A DNA stretch of 64,000 bases, from NCBI GenBank assembly GCA_019635955.1, contig JAHBYL010000004.1, forward strand, positions 38,418-102,417, given 5' to 3'. The notes beneath the pieces are model-generated. The model made no database searches. It was not told the origin of the DNA and saw only the letters and a list, made by a program, of their open reading frames with translations. The DNA comes from Parvibaculum sp. (GTDB taxonomy: Bacteria > Pseudomonadota > Alphaproteobacteria > Parvibaculales > Parvibaculaceae). The translations under genes were made by a program, and so were the position numbers. This document shows positions 33,766-42,312 of this stretch, piece by piece; the first letter of the stretch is position 1, and each line of letters starts with the position of its first letter.

Positions 33766-35073
33766 TCAGGCCGCCGGCGGTTCTCCACCCGCGCGGCGAC
33801 GCGGCTCTGTAGCGCCGGGAAGCGGCGTTCGCGTTGGACGAGGAATCCTGCGTGGTGCGGTCACCGGCTGCAGTTGCGAGGCCGGACGGGACGGAGCGCT
33901 ATCACTGACGCGGTCGCCAAGCATGATGGGATCGGCGGTCGGATTGCCGTCGAAATCGGTCCACTGCTTGCGTTGATAGTCGAAAAGCTTGCAGGCGCGA
34001 TAGACCTTCCGGTAGTTCGCGAGCGTGAAGGGATAGCGCACTACCTCATCACCGTAGGCCTCGATAAGCTTCGCTTGAGCTTCGGTCAGCTTGTAGCCCG
34101 GGATCGAGGGAAGCGCATGATGCGCATGATGCAGCATCACCCATTTGAAGAGCGGCAGGAAATGAAATGGCAGATCGACGTGGGCAGTACCGCGAATGTT
34201 CCCCGCGTAGAAATTCCATTCCTTACGATCTTCGAACCACGGCACCTCCGGATGGTTGTGCTGAAGAAAGATCGAGAGCGCCATCAGATAATTCCAGACA
34301 GCGAATGGTATGAACCAGCCAATCAGCATGATGAGCCAGAGCGGCCGATCCGGTGCGAGCCAAGAACCGAGAACACCAATCGAAGCGACGAGTCCGCCGC
34401 CGAAGAGGATGACGAACAGGGAGTCCGGCAGATGCGACTTCCACTCTGCACGCATCTGCTTCGTGAATGGCAGAACCAGTTTCGGAATCCAGAATTCAAT
34501 CCAATAGTAAATCAGTGGACCGAGGGGGCCTCGATAGACGCGCTCGAGCATCCGCTTGGGACGGGAGGCGCTGTCGTATTCCTCTTTTGACATCGGCGTC
34601 CAGACATAATCGAAGCCCCTGAGATTGGTGTAGCGATGATGGGTACGATTGTGCACAACCTCCCACTGGCTGCGGTTGTGAAGGCAAGGCAGAAAGACAA
34701 GCCGCGTGATCCAGCGATTCATCGTCCGGCCGGGCACGAAGGCAGAATGACCGCTGTCATGACCAATCAAGAACAGAAGGCCGATTAACGCCCCGTTCGC
34801 CACACCGAAAGCGACATTAAGCGCGATAGGCAAAGGTGCGACAGCCCCAATCATGGTCGCAAAGTAAAAGGCATAGTGAACTGACAGCAGCGACAAACCG
34901 CGGGTCAGTGACTTCTCGGTCACATCGGCTCGCTCTTCGAGAGTAAGCCAGTCGGACGGGCGCCCTAGCTTGGTGCCAGTCTCTTCCGCATCAAGTGCAA
35001 CCATCTGCGCCACGCAACTCCGAGAACGCCAAGCCTGTACCATTTCGAGAATGAGTCTAGGTGAAGCATCCAT
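33766..35073 (-). CDS. Fatty acid desaturase (membrane di-iron)
   Basis: A 435-residue membrane protein with all three histidine boxes of the desaturase/hydroxylase family: GHDSGHSAF, then NRTHHRYTN, and a final MLHHAHHALPSIPG. Hydrophobic pairs lie before the first box and in the middle. The family introduces double bonds, or hydroxyl or epoxy groups, into acyl lipids using an electron-transfer partner. A proline/arginine-rich C-terminal tail of about 60 residues is unlike the core family. The start could also be at 35004 (MVALDAEET); neither has a strong ribosome-binding site. The regiospecificity is unknown. It is divergent from the histidine kinase gene. Confidence 0.9.
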   Translation of the reverse strand: MDASPRLILEMVQAWRSRSCVAQMVALDAEETGTKLGRPSDWLTLEERADVTEKSLTRGLSLLSVHYAFYFATMIGAVAPLPIALNVAFGVANGALIGLLFLIGHDSGHSAFVPGRTMNRWITRLVFLPCLHNRSQWEVVHNRTHHRYTNLRGFDYVWTPMSKEEYDSASRPKRMLERVYRGPLGPLIYYWIEFWIPKLVLPFTKQMRAEWKSHLPDSLFVILFGGGLVASIGVLGSWLAPDRPLWLIMLIGWFIPFAVWNYLMALSIFLQHNHPEVPWFEDRKEWNFYAGNIRGTAHVDLPFHFLPLFKWVMLHHAHHALPSIPGYKLTEAQAKLIEAYGDEVVRYPFTLANYRKVYRACKLFDYQRKQWTDFDGNPTADPIMLGDRVSDSAPSRPASQLQPVTAPRRIPRPTRTPLPGATEPRRRAGGEPPAA

Positions 35074-35297
35074 TAAAAGTGAAGCAGAAGTTTTGCTTAA
35101 TGAGGTCTAGTCCAGAGGTTTAAGGCGATCTTAGGGAAAGATGTGCAAAAACTGGCCGGATAGCGTGTTCGAAACCGCTTCGTCGGCACCGCGACAAATA
35201 GCGGCAGGCGAGGCAAGTCTAGGCAAAACGGTGCGGGAACTGGACATTGACCCCTGACGATGGCGCATCCATCCCGATAGATCGTACCGACTATTCC

Positions 35298-36683
35298 ATG
35301 AGCCGGCTCACGCTGAGATTTCGTGACCCGGGCATTGAAGATAAATTTGCGATCAAGAACTTCGAAAGCCAGATCGATGTTACGCGGCTTTCCACAGCTG
35401 GCGGCGCTTTGGTATTCGCCTTGTTCGGCATTCTGGACGTCTATGTAATTCCCGACGTGCTCTACGAAGCATGGGCGTTGCGCTTCATACTCGTATGCCC
35501 TGTGCTCCTGGGCCTCGTTGCCCTTTCTTACACTAAATATGTAACGCCTCAGAACAGCGGTATGCTCTCCTTTGTGATGCTCGTTCCAGGCATCGCCGTG
35601 GTGACGATGACAGCCATTGCCGGGTCTCCAGGGGCTTATCTCTATTACGCGGGCATTATCGTTGCGGTTGGATACAGCAATTGCCTCTGGCGTTTGAGTT
35701 ACATTTATTCGTCGATTGTGTCGGCCATCACTGTCGCATTTTATGTTGTAGTCGTCCTTTACATCAATCCGATGCCAAGCAATGTCGTTGCCAGCAATCT
35801 GACGTTTCTCATGTCGACGATCGGTGTCAGCATGTTCCTGAACTACATTCAGGAAAGTCAGTTGCGAGCGAATTTCGTCGATAACGAGAAGCTGCGCGCC
35901 GAGCAACGGCGATCGGAGCGTCTGCTCAGCCGCTCCGAGGCCGCGAACCGTGCAAAGAACGATTTTCTTGCCATCATGAGCCATGAGCTGCGGACGCCGC
36001 TCAATGCCATCATTGGCTTCTCGGAGATCATCTCGAACCAGATGTTCGGTCCGGCGGGTCAGCCGAAATATGTCGACTACGCTGCCGACATCAAGGCGAG
36101 CGGTGCGCATCTCCTCAGCATCATCAACGACATTCTCGATATCTCGAAGGCCGAAGCGGGCAAACTGCAGCTTGAGGAAGAACCGATCGATCCGGTCGAA
36201 GCGCTGAACCGGACCATGCGCATGTTCCGCCAGCGCGCCTCCGAACTCGGTGTCGACCTCACCTTCCGTGTGCGGGACGACATTCCGTGGCTGATCGCCG
36301 ATCCACGGCTTTTCAACCAGGTTGCGATCAACCTGACATCGAATGCGCTCAAGTTCACACCCGAGAATGGCAATGTCTGGGTGGAGCTCGGTCTGAACCC
36401 GGCTGGCGATCTGGTCCTGAGTGTCAAGGACACCGGCATCGGCATCAAGTCTTCCGACATGGAGCGCATCTTCGAGCCCTTCGTGCAGGTCGAGGACGCA
36501 ATGTCGCGCACGCATCAGGGCACCGGACTTGGGCTGCCGCTGGTGCGCAAGATCATGAACCTCCATGGCGGCACCATCGAACTCGAGAGCGCGGTCGGCG
36601 AAGGCACGACGGCCCACGCCACTTTCCCCAAAAGCCGGTTCGTGGCGCCGGAAGCCGCCGAGTTTGCCTGGAAGGCCGGTTAG
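35298..36683 (+). CDS. Membrane-bound sensor histidine kinase
   Basis: About 461 residues. The first ~190 hold around six transmembrane helices with short loops and no large periplasmic sensor. A coiled linker follows (QRRSERLLSRSEAANRAKN), then the dimerisation/phosphoacceptor helix FLAIMSHELRTPLNAIIGFSEII with His at about residue 229. The ATPase domain has N box NLTSNALKFTPENG, G1 DTGIGI and G2 GTGLGL. No response regulator is adjacent. A TTG at 35247 would extend it by 17 residues. It converges on the PilZ-methyltransferase gene with a 4-base overlap of the stop regions. The signal is unknown; a membrane-state or lipid signal fits the compact membrane domain. Confidence 0.93.
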   Translation: MSRLTLRFRDPGIEDKFAIKNFESQIDVTRLSTAGGALVFALFGILDVYVIPDVLYEAWALRFILVCPVLLGLVALSYTKYVTPQNSGMLSFVMLVPGIAVVTMTAIAGSPGAYLYYAGIIVAVGYSNCLWRLSYIYSSIVSAITVAFYVVVVLYINPMPSNVVASNLTFLMSTIGVSMFLNYIQESQLRANFVDNEKLRAEQRRSERLLSRSEAANRAKNDFLAIMSHELRTPLNAIIGFSEIISNQMFGPAGQPKYVDYAADIKASGAHLLSIINDILDISKAEAGKLQLEEEPIDPVEALNRTMRMFRQRASELGVDLTFRVRDDIPWLIADPRLFNQVAINLTSNALKFTPENGNVWVELGLNPAGDLVLSVKDTGIGIKSSDMERIFEPFVQVEDAMSRTHQGTGLGLPLVRKIMNLHGGTIELESAVGEGTTAHATFPKSRFVAPEAAEFAWKAG

Positions 36684-38143
36684 GCCGGCTTGTCCGCCAC
36701 CATCAGATAGATGCACTTCGTCGAGTCGACCTCAATCGTGACATTCGTCACGTCGAGTCCTTCAAGCAGGTCGAGCATGTCCTGCTCGGTGCGGTAAATC
36801 AGGCTCCAGTCGGTCACAAACTCAAGAGGCCACTCGCAGCTTTCCCGGCCCTTCTTCACATTGGCGAGGACGAGCTTGCCGCCCGGCTTCACCTGCTCAT
36901 AGAGATCGCGGGTGAGCGCCTTTGCGCGGCGGGCCGAGAGGTAGTCGTAGAGGCCAAGACTGTAGATCACATCCTGCGGCGGCAGGGTGCGGAACAACGC
37001 GCCCGCCTTCAGCAACTGAGCAAAGGAAGCCTGCAGGCACTGCACCTTCGCCCGGCCGGCATGGCGAACCACCTCGGGATAGGCATGCTCATAGGCATGG
37101 GTGAGCGCGCGGTGGTCCTGATCGATCAGGGTGAAGTTCACTGGCCGCGGAAGCTTCGCTACTTTCAGATAGTCGTAGACTTCATAGGCCGAACCACAGC
37201 CAAGATTGGCAATGTTGAGGGGTTCGTCTCCTGGATTTTCTGCTACCCGGTCCGCGATGATCTTCTGCGTCATGCGCAGGCGCGTGCCGACGCAGGCACC
37301 TGTCTCGATGCCGATGCGATGCAGCAGCTTTTCGTACGGCGTGTCGCCGACGCGCTGCCACTCATAGACATAGTTCATGATCTGGTAGTCGCCGGGATAG
37401 CCGAGCGGCTTCTCGTAGCAACGCTTCATCACCGCGCCCGGCATGAAATCGGGCGTCAGCACTCGTTCCGCATAGCGCTTGTGGCGCGCAAGAACGGCCG
37501 GGTCCGACCAAACCGATTCCAGCACGTCGTTGCCGCGATACCAGAGCTCCTTCCACTGCGGAACCATCCGGTCCTCGCAGGCAATCAACGCCTCGAGGAG
37601 CAGCTTCTCACGTTCCGCCCCCGTCGCCTTGAGGCGCGCTTCATAGGTCTCCAGCAAATCCTTGTAGGAGCGGAAGAGATTTACGATCTCGGAGCAGAGC
37701 TGGAGAAATTCCGGAAGTATATCTTCCGACATGCCGAAGCGCGGATCCGCAAGCGCCTGGGTCAGCACCAGATTGTCGTGTTCGCTGACGATGGCGGGAA
37801 TGTCGAGATAGCCGGAGGTGAACTCCAGGCCGACAAGGGTGCGGACGCCATGCGGCTCGATCCGGCGGACACGGCCCGAACCGCCATAGAGCCGTGCATT
37901 GCCGACGCGGAGTTCGAAGGGCATCTCCGCGCCGATCCGCTCTTCCCAGCCATCCGAACGGGCGCTCTGGAAGGCGAGACCCGTCATGCTGAGGTTCTTC
38001 AGAGAGGTCTGCTCATTCTCGAGGAAAACGGCAGGCACGGATTCGCTGAAAAGCTGTTCGGGGCGGAACCGCTCCGCCCGATAAAACATCTTCCGGCCTT
38101 CTGCACCCGTCAGTTGTTCATAAGTCCTGATCACTGGCCCCAC
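36680..38143 (-). CDS. PilZ-like domain fused to a class I SAM-dependent methyltransferase
   Basis: About 487 residues. Residues ~15-115 look like a PilZ domain: NLSMTGLAFQS, ELRVGNARLYGGSGRVRRIEPHG and GLEF. A helical linker of ~150 residues follows. The methyltransferase domain has the SAM motif LNIANLGCGSAYEVYDYL at about 309-326, the acidic FTLIDQDHRALTHAY, and SLGLYDYL. PilZ domains usually bind cyclic di-GMP through an RxxxR motif; the arginines around residues 17-27 could serve, but I cannot confirm it. The methyl acceptor is unknown. The start is uncertain: GTG at 38143 or GTG at 38134. Two 14-bp direct repeats lie just upstream, and the gene converges on a histidine kinase. Confidence 0.82.
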   Translation of the reverse strand: MGPVIRTYEQLTGAEGRKMFYRAERFRPEQLFSESVPAVFLENEQTSLKNLSMTGLAFQSARSDGWEERIGAEMPFELRVGNARLYGGSGRVRRIEPHGVRTLVGLEFTSGYLDIPAIVSEHDNLVLTQALADPRFGMSEDILPEFLQLCSEIVNLFRSYKDLLETYEARLKATGAEREKLLLEALIACEDRMVPQWKELWYRGNDVLESVWSDPAVLARHKRYAERVLTPDFMPGAVMKRCYEKPLGYPGDYQIMNYVYEWQRVGDTPYEKLLHRIGIETGACVGTRLRMTQKIIADRVAENPGDEPLNIANLGCGSAYEVYDYLKVAKLPRPVNFTLIDQDHRALTHAYEHAYPEVVRHAGRAKVQCLQASFAQLLKAGALFRTLPPQDVIYSLGLYDYLSARRAKALTRDLYEQVKPGGKLVLANVKKGRESCEWPLEFVTDWSLIYRTEQDMLDLLEGLDVTNVTIEVDSTKCIYLMVADKPA

Positions 38144-38146
38144 CTG

Positions 38147-38180
38147 ACTTTACTCAACTCAATGCAACTTGACTCAACTC
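38147..38180 (-). repeat. Two 14-bp direct repeats upstream of the PilZ-methyltransferase gene
   Basis: The plus-strand copies ACTTTACTCAACTC (38147-38160) and ACTTGACTCAACTC (38167-38180) differ at one base and start exactly 20 bases apart, two helical turns. They sit between the likely promoter and the start codon and could bind a dimeric regulator or be a leader element. The rest of the 38181-38271 gap is AT-rich with no clear feature. Confidence 0.55.
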
Positions 38181-38271
38181 CATTGCACCATAGGGGAATG
38201 CGTAGTGCCCCGCATCACAAACCTTAACGAATGATTAACAGCCTCTTTTAACCCATTCAAAAATCATGACT

Positions 38272-40566
38272 TTATGATGCAACGACCCGTTTCCGGCGGG
38301 CGCGGCTGTTCTCCAGAATCCGCATCACGGGCGGCAGCATGAGCCAATCGATGAAGAGATTGGACAGGATGACGAGCGCCGTCATCGCGCCGAGCAGCCG
38401 GTTCACCTCGAAGCCCGAGAACACAAGAATGCCGAAGCCGACGGTCAGCGAGACGGTGATAACGAGCATCGCGACACCCACCGTCGCGAAGACATGGTTG
38501 ATCGCTTCGTCGGGCGGCAGGCCTCTTTCCCTCGCTTGGCGGTACATCAGCAGGAAGTAGATGGTGTCGTCGACGATCAGCCCGATGGTCATGGCTGTGA
38601 CGACCGAAGCCGCGAGGCCTATCTCCCCATAGAAGAGCCCCCAGAGACCGAAGCCGACCAGAGACGGGAGCAGGTTCAGGAAAATGCTGAGGGCGCCATA
38701 GACCGCGCTTCGAAGCGCCAGACCGACAATGACCGCGATGACGACGAGAGAAACGAGCGTCGCGAGAATCATCGAGCGGATGTTGGATCCGGACAGATTT
38801 GCGAAGAGAACGTTGAGGCCGGTCGCTTGCGATTGCATTTCCGGCGGTGCGTTGGCAGCGAGCCAGCCCGCCGCTTTGTCATCGAACTCCCGGATTCCAG
38901 CCGAGGTCTTGTGCCGCAGGATCACCGTCACGCGGCTCGAGCTGCGGGAGACGTCCACGCGGTCGTTGAGCGAGGCGCCGAAGGGCAACGACAATTCATA
39001 GAGCAGAAAATATTGCGCGATGGTTTCCCTGTCGTCCGGCAGACGGCCGACCTCTGCGCCCGGGTTCATCGCATCGTGTACCCGCTCGGTGATGTCAGAA
39101 ACGACAGCAGCACTCGCAACGCCTGGCTGGACGCGGAGCCAATCTCCGAACTCGGCGAGCTTCGCCTGATAGGCAGGCTCGAACACGCCGCCGCTGCCGG
39201 AAGATCCGATATCGAACTCCACAATGTTGAGCCCCGTCAGGCGGTCCTCAGCGAAATCCGACGCCTGACGGAAATCGAAATGCTCGTCGAAATATCGTGC
39301 GAAATCATCGTCCAGACGAATTTCGGCAAGCCATACGCCGCAGGCAATCACGATGGCGCTGCAAAGGAAGAAGAGCTGACGATAGTAGCGGTTGACGAAA
39401 TAGCCGAGGCTCACCATGAACCGCTCTGAACGCTGCACGGCGGGTTTCAGCTTCATCAGCGACAGCACGGCCGGAAGCCAGGTGAAGGTGAAGATGAATG
39501 CGATGACGATGCCGAGCGCCACGATGTTTCCCTGCTGCCGCAGCGGCGGCGCGTCGGCGAGATTCATCGACAGGAAGCCGACGATTGTGGTCGAACTGGT
39601 AAGAAAGATCGGCCAGAGATTGACCGAGACGGCTTCGGCTATCGCCTCCTGTTGCGTCTTGCCCCGGCCGAGGGCGTGCAAGGCGGTCGTTACGAGGCGC
39701 ACTGCCGCCGCCATGTTCACCGTCATGATGACGACTGGCGAGGAAACGGTCGATGTGTTGATGTCATAGCCCCACCAGCCCACGATGCCCATGGCCGCGG
39801 CGCTCGACAGACCGAGCAGTGACAGAATGGCAAGGCTCGGGAGGAGTGACCGGACAAAAACCAGCATGACGAGGCCCGTGACGCCAAGGCTGATCGGAAT
39901 GAGGTAGATGATGTCGATCATGGCGGCTTCGGAGAAGGTCGCCATGAGCATCACATTGCCGGTGAGCCTCACTTCCATGCCGGGATGATCCGCCTCGAAG
40001 GTGGCGGCGAGCACGCGGACGGCATCCACGATCTCACGCACTTCGGCCGAGGCTTCGTCCGGCAGGTTGAAGTTGACGACGATGCCGGCTGTTTCCGCGT
40101 CTTCCGAGAGAAGCCTGTTGCGGATTAGCAGATCCTCGAGGGCGATGCGCTCGATCTCACCTGCCTCTTCCGCGCCGATTGCACCATCGCCGGGCACGAG
40201 ATCGGCAACCGAAAAACTGTCGGCATCGGAAGCGACATGCGGGAAATTCGTAAGCGCGTCGACGCGGGTCGAATGCGGCAGTGTCCAGGCCCGGGCCGCG
40301 AGATCGCGGAGTGCGGCGAGCATGTCCGGCTCAGTCATTTTCCGGTCAGGCGCCGAGACGACCATCAGGACACTGTTGTCCTGTCCGTACTTCGCTTCGA
40401 AGTGCCGGAGCGCCGCATAATCCGCGCCTTCCGGATTGAAATAGACGCGTGTGTCATAGGAGAGGGAGAAATTGAGCATTCCGAGCGCTGCGGCGGTAAA
40501 CGCCACAAGGCACAGGACGATCGTCGCCAGCGGATAACGCGTGAATGGATTTCCGGATTTTTCCAT
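38272..40566 (-). CDS. MMPL/RND family membrane exporter
   Basis: About 764 residues with two repeats, each of one transmembrane helix, a large extracytoplasmic loop and five further helices, the RND/MMPL plan. The sequence shows YPLATIVLCLVAFTAAALGMLNFSLSYDTRVYF at the start and GLIVDDTIYFLLMYRQARERG in the second half, the counterpart of the RND helix-4 proton-relay aspartates. It is a single-subunit exporter without adaptor genes nearby; lipids, hopanoids or similar hydrophobic molecules are typical cargo of this group. The ATG at 40566 is preferred over 40620. It lies upstream of the PilZ-methyltransferase gene on the same strand. Confidence 0.88.
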   Translation of the reverse strand: MEKSGNPFTRYPLATIVLCLVAFTAAALGMLNFSLSYDTRVYFNPEGADYAALRHFEAKYGQDNSVLMVVSAPDRKMTEPDMLAALRDLAARAWTLPHSTRVDALTNFPHVASDADSFSVADLVPGDGAIGAEEAGEIERIALEDLLIRNRLLSEDAETAGIVVNFNLPDEASAEVREIVDAVRVLAATFEADHPGMEVRLTGNVMLMATFSEAAMIDIIYLIPISLGVTGLVMLVFVRSLLPSLAILSLLGLSSAAAMGIVGWWGYDINTSTVSSPVVIMTVNMAAAVRLVTTALHALGRGKTQQEAIAEAVSVNLWPIFLTSSTTIVGFLSMNLADAPPLRQQGNIVALGIVIAFIFTFTWLPAVLSLMKLKPAVQRSERFMVSLGYFVNRYYRQLFFLCSAIVIACGVWLAEIRLDDDFARYFDEHFDFRQASDFAEDRLTGLNIVEFDIGSSGSGGVFEPAYQAKLAEFGDWLRVQPGVASAAVVSDITERVHDAMNPGAEVGRLPDDRETIAQYFLLYELSLPFGASLNDRVDVSRSSSRVTVILRHKTSAGIREFDDKAAGWLAANAPPEMQSQATGLNVLFANLSGSNIRSMILATLVSLVVIAVIVGLALRSAVYGALSIFLNLLPSLVGFGLWGLFYGEIGLAASVVTAMTIGLIVDDTIYFLLMYRQARERGLPPDEAINHVFATVGVAMLVITVSLTVGFGILVFSGFEVNRLLGAMTALVILSNLFIDWLMLPPVMRILENSRARRKRVVAS

Positions 40567-40798
40567 GAAACAGCGCTCCCCCACCCCTGATTCACTTCGA
40601 GCGCGCGTAAGTTGAGCCATTCCGGGACAAAAGGAAAGCCGCGAGTTTACCTGCGGTTAACGGAGCCAAGGCGCACGGAAACCATGATTTAACGTGGTTT
40701 ATGGCATTAAGGATGTTGGCCTTCCTGCGCTTTCCAGGAGGCTGGAATGTCCGGCGGCGTCATCGGGAAAGACGGCCGCACAATCGAAACTCGGGACT

Positions 40799-42142
40799 AT
40801 GAGCAACGGGACGCAAGTCAATCTGGCAACGGTCGGCAGCGACGAGCTGCAGGCGATGCCTATTGCCGTCTTCAATGCCTGCCTCGAGCAGATGTCGGCG
40901 GAAGCGATCGCGCGATTCAAGCGCATGCGCAAGCTGAGCGAAGCACAAAAGGCCGCCGTCGAGCGCGCATTGAGCGACCCGGCCGGGGCCGGAAAATCCG
41001 GAAACGGCAAGGCGGGCGCAGCTGTTTCCGGTTCTCCCCGGGAAAAACCCGAAGGCGGAAAACCCGCACGGAACGAACCGGCATGCCCGAGGCAGCCGGT
41101 TCAGGCTTCCCTCATCAAGGATATTTTTCTTCGTCTCATCGCCTGGTGGGAGGGCGTCGACACAGACGCTCTGGCCCGCTCACGCGGCATCAAACGATGG
41201 AAGCGCAAGACGGCAGTGCGTGAAGCTGCGGCCGAACCGACGAAGGAGCGGACCGAAGAACCAACCCCGCCGCTCACGCGCGTGGAGCTGCTGCAAAAAC
41301 TCTGGGGCGACGGATTCAGCCTTCCAGGCGGTGCTGAGTTTGCCCTCCGCGTGGCGGCATCTGCGAAACTCGCAAGCGGCGATATCTGTCTTGACCTTGC
41401 CCCCGGGCTTGGCGGGGGGGCGCGCGCCGTCGCCAAGGCGTCGGGCGCGCGACTGATCGGCATCGAAAGCGACAGGGAACTGGCGCAAGCTGCCGCGGCG
41501 CTCTCGCAGGCCGCCGGCCAGACGGAAACGGCGAATATTCGTCCCGCGGAACTCGGCGGACTTGGTGACGACGATTTCGGCCATGCGGGTCAATATTCAG
41601 CCATCATCATGCGCGAGGCCATGTTCGCAGTGGAAGACCGCGGGGGCATGCTCTCGGCCATTCATCGCGCCTTGGGAGACGATGGCTCGCTGCTGCTCAC
41701 CGATTTCGTTCTCGACGGCAACCCGGATCGTCCGATTTCGGAAGCTGTGGCGCATTGGCGCGCGGCTGAGCCCGACGGCGCCGCCCCGTGGACGGAGGCA
41801 GAATATCGAGAGGCGCTGGAAGCCGCGGATTACATTGTCGAAAGGTTCGACGACCTGACCGCGAAATATCTGCCTCTCGTCAGAGAAGGGTTGCGGCGTT
41901 TCCATGATTGCCTGCAAAACGCCAAACTTCCGCCGGAAACGCTTCCCATCTTGATGCGTGAGGGCAATCTTTGGCTCGCGCGCAACCAGGCCCTCGAGTC
42001 GGGACATTTGTCTCTCGCTCTCATCCATGCGCGCCGCGCCCTTCCCACGGAAAGGCCCGACCTCAAGGAGGCAGACGCCGCTACCGAGGAAGCGGACGAA
42101 AGCGACAATGACATCTCAATGGAGCAAGGCCGTGCAGAATGA
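40799..42142 (+). CDS. Methyltransferase-like protein (class I fold), function unknown
   Basis: About 447 residues. The first ~180 are charged and low-complexity, with a short patch SLIKDIFLRLIAWWEGVDTDALARSRGIKRW. A Rossmann methyltransferase-like region follows: ICLDLAPGLGGGARAVAKASGARLIGIESDRELAQAA, then YSAIIMREAMFAVEDRGGMLSAIHRALGDDGSLLLTDFVLD, the usual motif IV-VI order. It ends in an acidic tail. I set the start at 40799 (ATGAGCAAC). An AGGAGG box stands before a different-frame ATG at 40747, which raises the possibility of a longer N-terminus created by a frameshift. No substrate is evident. A short frame overlaps its 3' end. Confidence 0.7.
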   Translation: MSNGTQVNLATVGSDELQAMPIAVFNACLEQMSAEAIARFKRMRKLSEAQKAAVERALSDPAGAGKSGNGKAGAAVSGSPREKPEGGKPARNEPACPRQPVQASLIKDIFLRLIAWWEGVDTDALARSRGIKRWKRKTAVREAAAEPTKERTEEPTPPLTRVELLQKLWGDGFSLPGGAEFALRVAASAKLASGDICLDLAPGLGGGARAVAKASGARLIGIESDRELAQAAAALSQAAGQTETANIRPAELGGLGDDDFGHAGQYSAIIMREAMFAVEDRGGMLSAIHRALGDDGSLLLTDFVLDGNPDRPISEAVAHWRAAEPDGAAPWTEAEYREALEAADYIVERFDDLTAKYLPLVREGLRRFHDCLQNAKLPPETLPILMREGNLWLARNQALESGHLSLALIHARRALPTERPDLKEADAATEEADESDNDISMEQGRAE

Positions 42143-42308
42143 CCGGCCTGTGGAGTTTCAAATGCCGGAGCATCTTTCCCGATCGGCCGGGGCCTATCGG
42201 CGTATCGAACCGATTTTCGATGCATCAGGCGCGCTGAAGCGCCATGCGATGAGCGGAAGCAGCGAGGCTCGCAACAGCGAGCCGGCCGACAAGGGCAAAG
42301 GCGAGTAG
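42108..42308 (+). CDS. Small hypothetical protein overlapping the methyltransferase-like gene
   Basis: A 66-codon frame (MTSQWSKAVQNDRPVEFQMPEHLSR...) starting inside the last 35 bases of the methyltransferase-like gene and ending 4 bases before the convergent pssA stop. The overlap is what translational coupling would look like, and without it this stretch would be an unusually long gap for the region. There is no recognisable domain and no close ribosome-binding site. It could be chance. Confidence 0.35.
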   Translation: MTSQWSKAVQNDRPVEFQMPEHLSRSAGAYRRIEPIFDASGALKRHAMSGSSEARNSEPADKGKGE

Positions 42309-42312
42309 CCGT

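Noticed and set aside
35097..36716. Minus-strand 539-codon open frame
   Set aside because: Antisense of the histidine kinase gene, which has intact H, N, G1 and G2 boxes.
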